Part shown: positions 1 through 8,764 of the stretch, piece by piece | Layout: every line of letters starts with the position of its first letter | How positions within the stretch are numbered: the first letter of the stretch is position 1 | Assembly: GCF_004345425.1 (NCBI RefSeq) | Contig: NZ_SLVP01000006.1 | Coordinates: forward strand, 178,143 to 242,142 | Source of the DNA: Paenibacillus sp. BK033 | GTDB lineage: Bacteria; Bacillota; Bacilli; Paenibacillales; Paenibacillaceae | Direction of reading: 5' to 3' | DNA: 64,000 nucleotides | Program-made: the position numbers and the translations under genes | Notes under the pieces: model-generated | What the model was told of the DNA's origin: nothing | What the model saw: only the letters and a program-made list of their open reading frames with translations | The model's database searches: none

Positions 1-467
1 AAATGACTAGTTTGAAGAAGTTAAGGCCCTTTAGGGACCTTAACACTAAAAGGAGGCCGCTACTTTTGCAACTTAAGGTCCCTCAGGGACCTTAAAGCTC
101 ACGAAACCGCGAAATTGGGCTTCCAAATGACTAGTTTGAAGAAGTTAAGGCCCTTTAGGGACCTTAACACTAAAAGGAGGCCGCTACTTTTGCAACTTAA
201 GGTCCCTCAGGGACCTTAAAACTCACGAAACCGCGAAATTGGGCTGCCAAAAGACCAGTTTGAAGAAGTTAAGGCCCTTTAGGGACCTTAACACTAAATG
301 AAAGCCGCTACTTTTGCAGTTTAAGGTCCCTCAGGGATCTTAAAGCTCACGAAACCGCGAAATTCGGCATCCAAATGACTAGTTTGAAGAAGTTAAGGCC
401 CTTTAGGGACCTTAACACTAAAAGGAGGCTGCTACTTTTGCAGCTTAAAGTCCCTCAGGGACCTTAA
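1..467. repeat. Four tandem copies of a 124-bp palindromic repeat
   Basis: Units start at 1, 125, 249 and 373; the fourth is cut off at 467, and the array may begin before the window. Copies 1 and 2 differ at two positions, copy 3 at about a dozen. Each unit holds two related palindromes 52 bp apart: an imperfect one (AAGGCCCTTTAGGGACCTT) and a perfect one (AAGGTCCCTCAGGGACCTT), both flanked by TTAA-type ends. 124 is not a multiple of three, so the array cannot encode a simple peptide repeat. The remaining 468-577 holds only the leader of the deacetylase gene; I see no convincing promoter there. Confidence 0.95.
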
Positions 468-577
468 GCCGATTGTGTAAGTTGCTTTCCCGCCCGCATG
501 TATACTCTCTTCGCCAGTTGCCATGCTAATAAAATGGAAATCTACAGCATGATTACGTACAGAAGGGGGATTTTCCA

Positions 578-1438
578 ATGCTTCGATTATTTGCGGCTCT
601 CGTAACCAGCATTCTGCTTGTTTCTGCGCTAGCGGGCTGCGCCAGTCATCGCGAGAAGGAGCAGGGCAGGAACGCGCTGCCTGAGCCTAATGCGTATTCC
701 GAGGAAGAAATGCCGATTCAAATACAGAATGAAGACGATACACCGGAGCTGGTAGGCGGCCCGGAGGATGCCGTCCGCAAGGACGAGCCGCTGACGCTGG
801 CGGAACTCCGCGAGAAGTACAAAAGCACGTTTTTGCTGCAGGGCAGCTCCATGGAAAAGCGCGTGGCGCTGACCTTTGACGACGGTCCGGACGAGACCTT
901 TACGCCGCTGGTGCTGGACGAGCTCAAAAAGGCCGGCGTCAAAGCGACTTTTTTTGTCGTGGGCAACCGGATTGAAGCGAACCCGGATATTTTTCAGCGG
1001 ATGGTAAACGAAGGACATGCCATTGGCAATCATTCGTATAGCCATCCCAACTATTTGAAGCTGTCCGATGAACAATTCAGAGAGGAAATCGAGAAAACCG
1101 ACATCCTCATCAAAACCTACATCGGCCATCTTCCGTCACTCGTAAGGCCGCCTTATGGCGGGGTCACGGAGGGTCAGATTAACTGGCTGGCCAGCATGGA
1201 GAAAAAAATCATCAATTGGAACGTGGATTCCCTGGATTGGAAAGGGCTAAGCGCCGACGAAGTGTACGCCAATATTATGGATGCAACGAAGAACGGCAGT
1301 ATCGTTTTGCAGCATTCCGCAGGAGGCGAAGGCGAGGATTTGACAGGGACCGTGAAAGCGTTAGGACGGGTCATTGCCAAGTTGAAGGAAAAGAATATGG
1401 AGCTCGTAACCGTGCCGGATCTCATTCATTTACAATAA
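578..1438 (+). CDS. Polysaccharide deacetylase (NodB-type) lipoprotein
   Basis: A 286-aa secreted lipoprotein likely to remove N-acetyl groups from peptidoglycan or another amino-sugar polymer. The N-terminus is a hydrophobic signal with lipobox ALAGC (Cys21), followed by an acidic low-complexity linker to about residue 90. The NodB domain then shows the canonical metal and catalytic motifs: TFDDGPD (Asp101/Asp102), HSYSH (His152, His156), RPPYGG (190-195) and LQH (His246). The ATG at 578 follows a purine-rich AGAAGGGGGA ribosome-binding site. It sits alone between the repeat array and guaA. The family is clear; the substrate (PdaA/PdaC-like wall glycan or other) is inferred only. Confidence 0.9.
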   Translation: MLRLFAALVTSILLVSALAGCASHREKEQGRNALPEPNAYSEEEMPIQIQNEDDTPELVGGPEDAVRKDEPLTLAELREKYKSTFLLQGSSMEKRVALTFDDGPDETFTPLVLDELKKAGVKATFFVVGNRIEANPDIFQRMVNEGHAIGNHSYSHPNYLKLSDEQFREEIEKTDILIKTYIGHLPSLVRPPYGGVTEGQINWLASMEKKIINWNVDSLDWKGLSADEVYANIMDATKNGSIVLQHSAGGEGEDLTGTVKALGRVIAKLKEKNMELVTVPDLIHLQ

Positions 1439-1486
1439 TGCCACCGAAATGTCGACATAAATCGGGTTTTGCCATGCTCCCCTACC

Positions 1487-1516
1487 TTGACTCGTCCAAA
1501 GGGCTATATATATAAT
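1487..1516 (+). promoter_or_regulatory. SigA-type promoter of guaA
   Basis: TTGACT at 1487-1492 and a perfect TATAAT at 1511-1516 are separated by 18 bp, with GAGGGAGG ribosome-binding site downstream and guaA ATG at 1545. No riboswitch fold or PurR-like box was seen in the 106-bp gap. Confidence 0.7.
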
Positions 1517-1544
1517 TACTACATTAATTGAGGGAGGCTCGGTA

Positions 1545-3080
1545 ATGAACAAGAATGAAATTATTATTGTACTCGACTTCGGGGGACAGTACAACCAGCT
1601 GATCGCGCGCCGCATCCGCGACTTGGGCGTATACAGCGAACTGCTGCCATTTAACACGCCGGTAGAACGGATCCGCGAACTGCAGCCGAAAGGCATCGTA
1701 TTCTCGGGAGGACCGGCAAGCGTATACGAACAAAATTCCCCGTTGGTAGATCCGGCTATTTACGATCTGGGCGTACCGATCTTCGGTATCTGCTACGGCA
1801 TGCAAATGATGTCGCATCAGCTCGAAGGCAAGGTAGAGCGCGCAGGCAAACGCGAGTACGGTAAAGCGGAAGTGGACTTTGCGGAAGGCAGCCACCTGGC
1901 AAAAGGCCTGGACGCGCGTCAAACGGTATGGATGAGCCATAGCGATCTTGTAGTCGAGCCGCCTGCGGGCTTCCGCGTCGACGCAAGCACCGAGCATGCT
2001 CCAATCGCTGCTATGAGCCACCCTGACCGTAAATTCTTTGCGGTACAATTCCATCCGGAGGTTCGTCACTCCGTGTATGGCAACGAAATGATCCGTAACT
2101 TCCTGTATAACATCTGCGGCTGCGAAGGCAGCTGGACGATGGAATCGTTTATCGAAGACACCATTCGGGAAATCCGCGACCAAGTTGGCGACAAAAAGGT
2201 GCTGTGCGCCTTGTCCGGCGGTGTTGACTCCTCCGTTGTCGCGATCCTGCTTCACAAAGCGATCGGCGACCAGCTGACTTGCATGTTCATTGATCACGGC
2301 CTGCTGCGTAAGGGCGAAGCGGAAGGCGTAATGGAAACCTTCGTTGGCAAGTTCGATATGCATGTGGTCAAGATCGACGCAAAGGAGCGCTTCCTCGGTA
2401 AGCTGAAAGGCATCGACGACCCTGAGCAAAAACGCAAAATCATCGGCAACGAATTCATTTATGTTTTCCAAGAAGAATCCTCTAAATTTGCTGATTTCGA
2501 ATTCCTGGCACAAGGCACATTGTATACGGATATCGTAGAGAGCGGTACGGCTACGGCTCAAACGATCAAATCCCACCACAACGTTGGCGGATTGCCGGAA
2601 GACATCAAGTTCAAGCTTGTTGAGCCTCTGAAAGCTCTGTTCAAGGACGAAGTTCGTAAAGTCGGCGAAGAGTGCGGTCTGCCTGCCGAAATCGTATGGC
2701 GTCAGCCGTTCCCGGGCCCGGGTCTTGCGATCCGCGTGCTGGGCGAAGTAACGGAAGAGAAGCTGCACATCGTTCGCGAATCGGATGCGATTCTGCGCGA
2801 CGAGATCGCAAAAGCGGGCCTTGACCGCGAGATCTGGCAGTACTTCACGGCTCTGCCTGGCATGAAGTCCGTTGGCGTTATGGGCGACGCTCGTACGTAT
2901 TCGTACACCGTCGGCATCCGCGCGGTAACGTCCATCGACGGCATGACAGCCGACTGGGCGCGCATCCCTTGGGACGTGCTCGAGAAAATCTCCGTTCGTA
3001 TCGTTAACGAAGTGGACAACGTTAACCGTATCGTCTACGACGTAACGTCCAAGCCGCCAGCAACAATCGAGTGGGAATAG
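1545..3080 (+). CDS. guaA: GMP synthase (glutamine-hydrolysing)
   Basis: Converts XMP to GMP using glutamine and ATP, the last step of the guanine branch. The 511-aa length is normal for the family. The N-terminal class-I glutamine amidotransferase domain (about 1-190) has nucleophile Cys83 in GICYGMQ and the His170/Glu172 pair in QFHPE. The ATP-pyrophosphatase domain follows with P-loop SGGVDSS (224-230), and the C-terminal dimerisation domain ends in KPPATIEWE. Start is supported by GAGGGAGG upstream. It is monocistronic, bounded by its own promoter and a strong terminator. Confidence 0.98.
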   Translation: MNKNEIIIVLDFGGQYNQLIARRIRDLGVYSELLPFNTPVERIRELQPKGIVFSGGPASVYEQNSPLVDPAIYDLGVPIFGICYGMQMMSHQLEGKVERAGKREYGKAEVDFAEGSHLAKGLDARQTVWMSHSDLVVEPPAGFRVDASTEHAPIAAMSHPDRKFFAVQFHPEVRHSVYGNEMIRNFLYNICGCEGSWTMESFIEDTIREIRDQVGDKKVLCALSGGVDSSVVAILLHKAIGDQLTCMFIDHGLLRKGEAEGVMETFVGKFDMHVVKIDAKERFLGKLKGIDDPEQKRKIIGNEFIYVFQEESSKFADFEFLAQGTLYTDIVESGTATAQTIKSHHNVGGLPEDIKFKLVEPLKALFKDEVRKVGEECGLPAEIVWRQPFPGPGLAIRVLGEVTEEKLHIVRESDAILRDEIAKAGLDREIWQYFTALPGMKSVGVMGDARTYSYTVGIRAVTSIDGMTADWARIPWDVLEKISVRIVNEVDNVNRIVYDVTSKPPATIEWE

Positions 3081-3122
3081 GCTGAGGAAGACGGATTCCT
3101 TCCTAGTTTCCGAGAAATAAAC

Positions 3123-3156
3123 AAAAAGACGCCGGGAGTAATCCCGGCGTCTTTTT
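3123..3156. terminator. Bidirectional intrinsic terminator
   Basis: Perfect stem AAAAAGACGCCGGGA / TCCCGGCGTCTTTTT with GTAA loop. It can stop guaA on the plus strand and the convergent oxidoreductase operon on the minus strand. Confidence 0.92.
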
Positions 3157-3179
3157 GCTTACTGCGCCACGAGCGCATT

Positions 3180-4184
3180 TCAAGCTTCCACTGTTTTCAG
3201 CTGCGAAAGCTCTACCGCTTTGCCAAGTTTGGCTGAGAGGTTGGAGGCTTCCATGAGACGGGACAGGTCAAGAGCCATCTCCAGATTCTGCGTGTTTATC
3301 GTGTTCTGCTGAATATGAAAAGCCCATTGCTCGAGATCCGAAGGCAGGGCATCCGGCAGCGGCCACTCTATCACCGGCTTGTCCCCGTTGTCCACGCTGG
3401 CCACGATCAGCTTCCGATTCCCAAGGCTGAAGGCCATGCTTCCTTTCGTGCCGTGCGCTTCAAGCGTTAGCGGGGACAGCGGATTCACAAAGCCGGTTTC
3501 GACGATGCCCACGGCTCCGTCCGCATAACTCAATACGGCGACGGCGTTGTCTTCCACTTCTCTCCCCGTCACATAACCGTAGCTTGAGACGATACTCTCC
3601 GGCATGCCCAGCAAGAGGCGGGTCAAATACATCGGATGGCAGCCCAGGTCAATCATGGCGCCGCCTCCGCATTGCTCCAGGCTGTAGAAGTAAGGAGGCA
3701 ATCCCGTTTCCGACAGCGCTCCCTTGTGCGCCATTCTTACCCGGACCTGCGTAAGTCTGCCGAGCAGTCCTTTGGCGGCCACTTGCTGAGCGGCTTGGGC
3801 AAAGGGGGTATTCAGCCGGGGGAGGGAAACGGTCAGCTTGACGCCTGCTTTTTGCACGGTGTCCGCAATTTCTTGGGCTTCCCGAATGGTTGCGGCGAGT
3901 ACTTTTTCGGTGAAAATATGTTTGCCGGCACGAGCCGCCGCCTGAATCACATCCCGGTGCATCGAGGTTGGAGTCGTGACAATAACGGCATCAATCTCCG
4001 GATTGGAGAGAAGTTCCTCCAAATCCGCATAGAAGGGCACCTGCCGCGCTTCAGCCTGCATGGCTCCGCGGTCCGGGTCCTCGTCCCAGATCGCTTTGAT
4101 CACCATCTCCGGATGCTGCTCGGCCTGGAGGGCGTAATCCTTGGCATGGACATGCCAAAAGCTTAATATAGCTACGTTGATCAT
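3180..4184 (-). CDS. Gfo/Idh/MocA-like oxidoreductase, atypical motifs
   Basis: A 334-aa protein with the overall plan of the Gfo/Idh/MocA family: N-terminal Rossmann half and C-terminal beta-sheet domain. Two signatures deviate. The N-terminus reads VAILSFWHVHAKDY where the glycine-rich dinucleotide loop GxGxxG/A is expected, and the catalytic EKP motif reads EKV (GKHIFTEKVLA, near residue 92). The C-terminal DLGCHPMY motif, which normally carries the substrate-binding Asp and His, is retained. Last gene of the minus-strand carbohydrate cluster, 39 bp downstream of another Gfo/Idh gene with AAGGAGG ahead of its ATG. Probably acts on the sugar imported by this cluster; cofactor use is uncertain. 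Confidence 0.85.
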   Translation of the reverse strand: MINVAILSFWHVHAKDYALQAEQHPEMVIKAIWDEDPDRGAMQAEARQVPFYADLEELLSNPEIDAVIVTTPTSMHRDVIQAAARAGKHIFTEKVLAATIREAQEIADTVQKAGVKLTVSLPRLNTPFAQAAQQVAAKGLLGRLTQVRVRMAHKGALSETGLPPYFYSLEQCGGGAMIDLGCHPMYLTRLLLGMPESIVSSYGYVTGREVEDNAVAVLSYADGAVGIVETGFVNPLSPLTLEAHGTKGSMAFSLGNRKLIVASVDNGDKPVIEWPLPDALPSDLEQWAFHIQQNTINTQNLEMALDLSRLMEASNLSAKLGKAVELSQLKTVEA

Positions 4185-4223
4185 CTCTTAAAACCTCCTT
4201 ATGGCAGGGCTCTATCAGCTCTA

Positions 4224-5306
4224 TCAATCAAAATAAATGGCCTCGCCGGTACGGTTGGATTCATAAATAGCTTCGATAATTTCCGAGACTACGCAGGCTT
4301 GCTCAGGCAATACGACCGGTTCCGTATCGTTCAGGATCGCTTCGATCCACATCCGGCATTCCCGCTCATGCATGCTTTCCTTGCGTCCGTCAAAGAAATC
4401 CGCGCCTTTGACGTCGAATTGGATGCTATTGGCGTAGAGACGGCCGTATTTTTCGCCGTTAATTCGAAGCGTCTCTTTCACGTCTGCGCCGCCTTCCGTG
4501 CCGCAAAGCGTGTATAACGCTTCGCGCGTATCCAGCATATTCAGTGCCCAGCTGGACTCCAGCATCAGCGTAGCGCCATTTTTCATGACGATCATGCCAA
4601 ACGCCGAGTCCTCTACCGTGAATTTGCCGGGATCCCAAGCTCCGCCCGCGTTAGCCGAGCCCTTGCGGTTAGCCAGCTTTTGATAAGTCGTTCCCAAGAC
4701 TGCCTTGGGTTCGTAATTGTTCATGAGCCACAGCGTCAAATCCAGCGCATGGGTACCGATGTCGATAAGCGGGCCGCCGCCTTGCTTGTCCTTGTCGAGG
4801 AAAACGCCCCAAGTGGGAACGCCCCGTCTGCGCAGCGCGTGGGCTTTGGCGAAATAAATGTCGCCAAGATCGCCGTTGTCGCAAACCTGCTTCAAAAACT
4901 GGCTGTCCGGCCGGAACCGATTGTTAAAGCCGATGGTCAGTTTTTTGCCTGTGCGTTTGGCGGCCTCCACCATGCGGCGGGCATCGGCAGCGGTTTTGGC
5001 CATCGGTTTTTCGCACATCACGTGTTTGCCTGCTTCCAGTGCAGCGATGGAAATTTCGGCATGGGCATCGTTTGCCGTACAAACATGCACAACGTCGATG
5101 GAGGAGTCCGCCAGCAGTTCCCGGTAATCGCTGTAAACCTTAGCGTCCGTCGTTCCGTATTTTTCGGCAGCCTGCCGGGCTTTCCCGGTCACCATATCTG
5201 CGAAAGCCGTAATGGCAACGGCCTCTTGGTTGCTCAAGTTAGGCAAATGCTTGCCAAATGCGATAGCTCCGCAGCCAATGATTCCGACTTTTAGTTGTCT
5301 GTTCAT
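4224..5306 (-). CDS. Gfo/Idh/MocA family NAD(P)-dependent oxidoreductase
   Basis: A 360-aa oxidoreductase with all family motifs: GIIGCGAIA at the dinucleotide-binding loop, CEKPM with the catalytic Lys, and GGGPLIDIGTHALDL with the conserved Asp/His. It is strikingly similar to the cluster 2 enzyme at 17744-18844, sharing long blocks such as RRRGVPTWGVFLDK and VEDSAFG, so the two probably act on related substrates. The start overlaps the stop of the upstream 225-aa gene by 4 bp, indicating translational coupling. It likely oxidises a hydroxyl of the imported glycoside or its product; the substrate is not known. Confidence 0.93.
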   Translation of the reverse strand: MNRQLKVGIIGCGAIAFGKHLPNLSNQEAVAITAFADMVTGKARQAAEKYGTTDAKVYSDYRELLADSSIDVVHVCTANDAHAEISIAALEAGKHVMCEKPMAKTAADARRMVEAAKRTGKKLTIGFNNRFRPDSQFLKQVCDNGDLGDIYFAKAHALRRRGVPTWGVFLDKDKQGGGPLIDIGTHALDLTLWLMNNYEPKAVLGTTYQKLANRKGSANAGGAWDPGKFTVEDSAFGMIVMKNGATLMLESSWALNMLDTREALYTLCGTEGGADVKETLRINGEKYGRLYANSIQFDVKGADFFDGRKESMHERECRMWIEAILNDTEPVVLPEQACVVSEIIEAIYESNRTGEAIYFD

Positions 5307-5980
5307 TTCCCATTTCTCCCCAGAAATTCATCAATTTCGGCCAGTCTCTCCTTAATTCGGACGGGGACCTCGGCATGAAGCTGCTCCCAAGTGGCGTACA
5401 GCGCCGGATCAATGCGGTATTCCCGGAATTCCATGGCAGGCTTGAATCGGAAGCTCTGCAAATAAAGCTCTACTTTGCGATCCGTTTCGTCATCCGTCGA
5501 ATAAACCCCATCGAACGGACCGGTAATCAGCAGACCGCGTCTTCCCGCATATTCATCCGTTGCGGTCATTAACTCCGGCAGCAGATAAAACATGTCCGCC
5601 TGAGGCAGGAAGGCATGTTTGCCCGGCTGGGAGTACAGCTTGACATGGGTGCCGTCAACCAGATTGCTGCGGTCACGCAGAAGCCCTTTGAAATGTCTGC
5701 CGTGGAAGCTGGCGTCGCAATCAAGGACCTCGTCGTTTTGCCCCACATAAACCCATACATGCTCCAGCTCGTACAGGTGCTGAATATCGTAGTCCCAATA
5801 AATGGCATACTCGATAATATACTTAAGGTCCGGCTCGTCGAAAGCAAAGGTTCTGCGCGTAGAAGGAGAAGGACCCGCTTCCTCCAGCACGGTAACGCCG
5901 ACGCGGACAGGGAAGAAAGGCTCGTTGTCGTCAAAATAAATATAAGGCGCGTATTTGGAAATCCACTGCGTATTCATCAT
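5303..5980 (-). CDS. Uncharacterised 225-aa cytoplasmic protein
   Basis: I do not recognise a named function. The protein has no signal peptide or membrane segment. The N-terminus (YAPYIYFDDNEPFFPV) and the central run YWDYDIQHLYELEHVWVYV followed by ASFHGRHF are rich in aromatic and acidic/His residues. Their order faintly recalls the bacterial and fungal VPS62/DUF946-like folds, but this is only a by-eye resemblance. It overlaps the neighbouring oxidoreductase and TIM-barrel genes by 4 and 1 bp, so it is an integral member of the sugar-processing operon. Possibilities are a lyase, mutarotase or accessory enzyme for the same substrate. Confidence 0.8.
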   Translation of the reverse strand: MMNTQWISKYAPYIYFDDNEPFFPVRVGVTVLEEAGPSPSTRRTFAFDEPDLKYIIEYAIYWDYDIQHLYELEHVWVYVGQNDEVLDCDASFHGRHFKGLLRDRSNLVDGTHVKLYSQPGKHAFLPQADMFYLLPELMTATDEYAGRRGLLITGPFDGVYSTDDETDRKVELYLQSFRFKPAMEFREYRIDPALYATWEQLHAEVPVRIKERLAEIDEFLGRNGK

Positions 5981-6930
5981 TAGGCTTGACCCTCCAAAGT
6001 AAGTAATTTGTTAATGATTTGATTGTGACTTTGCTCAATCTCCTCGGGCATACAAGCGGATTTCAGCTCGTAAACCCGGACAGGAGCCTTACGGATCGTA
6101 TCCAGGAAAACATCGAAATCGTCATTCCCGCTGTGGACATAAGGACACCAATGATCCGATAGCCCGATCGTTTCATGAATGTGCACGCCGGCGAGAGGCA
6201 GGTCAAGCTCCTGAAGGTCGCGCAGGTTCTCGTACAACCCCATGCGGTCCATCATCATGGCATGGCCGATGTCGTACCAAAGCCCGACGGGACTGCCCTT
6301 CAGGCGGCTGGTCAGCCACTCGGCCTCGCGCAGCGTCGGAATCTGGTAGCAGCGTGCCCTGGTCTCGATGCCGATGGCTACCTTGTAGCCTCTCTGCCCG
6401 ATGAAATCGCTGATCTCCTCCAGGCTGCGATGAATGCGTTCCAGGTTCTGCGGAGCCTGGCTTTGCCTTTGCTCCAGCATCGTTGTCCAGAGCGCAGCGT
6501 AAGCCTCCGAGTCTCTGCCCTGGTTCTTGTAAATCTCTTTAAGCCGGGCGTCGATGTTGCCTTGAAACGCGACCTCGCCGGGATGTACCACGACGGCTTT
6601 CGCGCCGTAGCGGACGGCATATTCAACGGATTGCTTAAGCAGATCGACCGCCCGTCTCCGTTTGTCCTCCTCTTCATAACCAAGCATGGGCGAATCCGTG
6701 TCGAAATCCTTGTCGTCAATGAACGGAAAAGCATGGTGAACGCTGGATACGCCGATGGTGCCGCGTTCGATCATCGGTTCGATCGTGGCCAGATGCTCCC
6801 GCGTGACGTTATAATTCAACTCGACATGTTGGAAGCCGAGCTCCATGATTTCTTCCAGCATCGCCTTGCCATTCCGATGTTTCTTAATGTTCCAGCAAGT
6901 AGAAAACGAAAAGTCGCCTTTGTTCCTCAC
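5980..6930 (-). CDS. Sugar phosphate isomerase/epimerase-like TIM-barrel protein
   Basis: A 316-aa xylose-isomerase-like (AP endonuclease 2 superfamily) TIM barrel. Typical metal-site segments are visible: VVHPGE around residue 118, IGIETRARC, WYDIGHA, GVHIHE and VYELKSA near the C-terminus. Relatives bind a divalent metal and catalyse isomerisation, epimerisation or dehydration/lyase steps on sugars, often next to Gfo/Idh oxidoreductases as here. It lies 6 bp downstream of the LplC-type permease gene and overlaps the 225-aa gene. It is only distantly similar to the cluster 2 TIM-barrel at 16854-17723. Confidence 0.88.
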   Translation of the reverse strand: MRNKGDFSFSTCWNIKKHRNGKAMLEEIMELGFQHVELNYNVTREHLATIEPMIERGTIGVSSVHHAFPFIDDKDFDTDSPMLGYEEEDKRRRAVDLLKQSVEYAVRYGAKAVVVHPGEVAFQGNIDARLKEIYKNQGRDSEAYAALWTTMLEQRQSQAPQNLERIHRSLEEISDFIGQRGYKVAIGIETRARCYQIPTLREAEWLTSRLKGSPVGLWYDIGHAMMMDRMGLYENLRDLQELDLPLAGVHIHETIGLSDHWCPYVHSGNDDFDVFLDTIRKAPVRVYELKSACMPEEIEQSHNQIINKLLTLEGQA

Positions 6931-6936
6931 TTTGCG

Positions 6937-7827
6937 CTACTCCTTTACGGCCCCGATCATGACGCCGGAGATAAAATATTTTTGCAGCCAGGGATAAACA
7001 AGCAGAATCGGCACCGTGGCAAACATAATGCTTGCCGCTTTGATGCTTTCGGGCAAGACGGAAACGACCTGATCGCCCTGCATCGACAAAGGATCGTTGG
7101 TCATGCTGTTCATGACAACCTGATACAGCTTCAGCTGAATGGGGTACAGCTTCGGATCCGTAATGTACATCAAGGCGTCCATGAACCCGTTCCAGCGGCC
7201 CACAGCGTAGAACAAGCTGAGCGTCGCCAGCGCCGGCAGCGAAAGCGGCAGGACAATCCGGGTCAGGGTACGGAAATGACTGCTGCCGTCTATTTCGGCG
7301 GCTTCAAGCAGCCCGCCGGGCAGTGAACGAAGGAAAGTAATAAGAATGATCATGAAAAACGGATTAATCATCGCAGGCAGCAGCAGCGATCCGAGATGAT
7401 TGGTCAAATGCAGGCCCCGGATCAGCAGATAATCCGGAATGGTGCCGCCGCTGAAAAACATCGTGAATACGATTAGGAACATGATGAACTTTCCGCCCTT
7501 CAGCCGCTTGGAGAGCGGATAAGCGGCAAACACGGTCATCAGCATGGACAAGGCGGTATAACTCGCCGTCAATCCCAACGACAGCAGAAGCGAACGGATC
7601 ATGGAAGCATCCTGGAAAATTTTCCGATAAGCTTCGAAATTGATTTCGAGCGGGAACACCGTTACCTCTCCGGAAAGAATAGTCCGGTTGGAGCTAAGCG
7701 ACATGGAGGCGATATGAAGCAAAGGGGCCAGGCACAAAATAACCAGCACGGTGATGATCCCTATATTAATGAGTTCGAATACACCTGCTGCCGACGGAAC
7801 GGTCCGTCTAGGGTTTATAGCTTTCAT
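6937..7827 (-). CDS. Carbohydrate ABC transporter permease (LplC/YtcP type)
   Basis: A 296-aa inner-membrane permease with about six transmembrane helices. The EAA loop reads LLEAAEIDGSSHFRTLTRIVLPLSLPALATL, the contact site for the ATPase, and the C-terminus is KYFISGVMIGAVKE, characteristic of the LplC/YtcP class. It pairs with the LplB-type permease encoded immediately upstream (1-bp overlap) and the lipoprotein at 8765-10357. No ATP-binding subunit lies in the cluster; such importers usually share an MsmX-type ATPase encoded elsewhere. Confidence 0.95.
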   Translation of the reverse strand: MKAINPRRTVPSAAGVFELINIGIITVLVILCLAPLLHIASMSLSSNRTILSGEVTVFPLEINFEAYRKIFQDASMIRSLLLSLGLTASYTALSMLMTVFAAYPLSKRLKGGKFIMFLIVFTMFFSGGTIPDYLLIRGLHLTNHLGSLLLPAMINPFFMIILITFLRSLPGGLLEAAEIDGSSHFRTLTRIVLPLSLPALATLSLFYAVGRWNGFMDALMYITDPKLYPIQLKLYQVVMNSMTNDPLSMQGDQVVSVLPESIKAASIMFATVPILLVYPWLQKYFISGVMIGAVKE

Positions 7828-8747
7828 CAGAACACTCCGTTACCCGTTATTTTCTTCGCGATCCGATTTGCCGCAAGCAGCAGGATGATGCCTACCACGG
7901 CCTGGAACAGCCCCACCGCTGTTGCGAGGGAGAAGTCGGCCGTCTGAACCCCGGTCTTATAGACAAACGTGCTGATTACTTCCGAGAAATCCAGAACGCT
8001 AACATTTCCGATAACATACGGCCGGTCAAAGCTGATTTGCACGATTTCCCCGATCTTGAGAATAAGCAGCACCACAACGGTCGGCCGGATGCCCGGCAGC
8101 GTAACGGACCACATTTTCCGGAAACGTCCCGCTCCATCCACGGCCGCAGCCTCATAAAGCTCGGAATTGATGCCTGTAATGGCCGCCAGATAAACGATTG
8201 TTCCCCAGCCTGCGCTTTGCCACACTCCTACAACCAGATAGGTGATCAGCCAGTTGTATTTATTGGTCAGAAACGGGATCGGATCAATGCCCAGATGTCC
8301 CAGCAGCAGATTAACAATCCCCGTATTGGTAGCGAAGACTTGAAGCATGATGCCGCCGATAATGACCCAGGATAAAAAATGAGGCAGATACAAGATGGTT
8401 TGGGCCCATTTTTTGAACCTTGCCCGGCTAAGCTCATTAAGGAGCAGCGCAAGCAGAATAGGGGCAGGGAACGAAAAAAGCAGGTCCGTCAGATTCAGCA
8501 TGAAAGTGTTCCGGAGCGCCTTGTAAAAGGCGCTCATGCCAAAAACCTCGCGGAACACGTCGAACCCGACCCAGGGACTGCCCATCACTCCTTTGAAGAG
8601 GTTGAAATCTTGAAAAGCAATCAGGATGCCGTACATCGGGCCGTATTTAAAGACTAGAAAATAGGCGACCGGACCAAGCAGCAGGACATACAATTGCCAA
8701 TTCCGCAAAAAGTAAAGCCACAGTTGTTTCATTCCGAGCCTCCACAT
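7827..8747 (-). CDS. Carbohydrate ABC transporter permease (LplB/YteP type)
   Basis: A 306-aa permease with six predicted membrane spans. The N-terminus (LLGPVAYFLVFKYGPMYGILIAFQDF) and EAA loop ELYEAAAVDGAGRFRKMWSVTLPGI are diagnostic of the LplB/YteP class, and ITGNGVF ends the protein like other members. It forms a heterodimer with the downstream LplC-type subunit. The lipoprotein gene ends 18 bp upstream, so all three are one transcript. Confidence 0.95.
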   Translation of the reverse strand: MWRLGMKQLWLYFLRNWQLYVLLLGPVAYFLVFKYGPMYGILIAFQDFNLFKGVMGSPWVGFDVFREVFGMSAFYKALRNTFMLNLTDLLFSFPAPILLALLLNELSRARFKKWAQTILYLPHFLSWVIIGGIMLQVFATNTGIVNLLLGHLGIDPIPFLTNKYNWLITYLVVGVWQSAGWGTIVYLAAITGINSELYEAAAVDGAGRFRKMWSVTLPGIRPTVVVLLILKIGEIVQISFDRPYVIGNVSVLDFSEVISTFVYKTGVQTADFSLATAVGLFQAVVGIILLLAANRIAKKITGNGVF

Positions 8748-8764
8748 GTTTGATTAGACAGCCA

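Noticed and set aside
1-467. CRISPR array
   Set aside because: The 124-bp units are contiguous with no unique spacers of constant length, and no cas genes are in the window.
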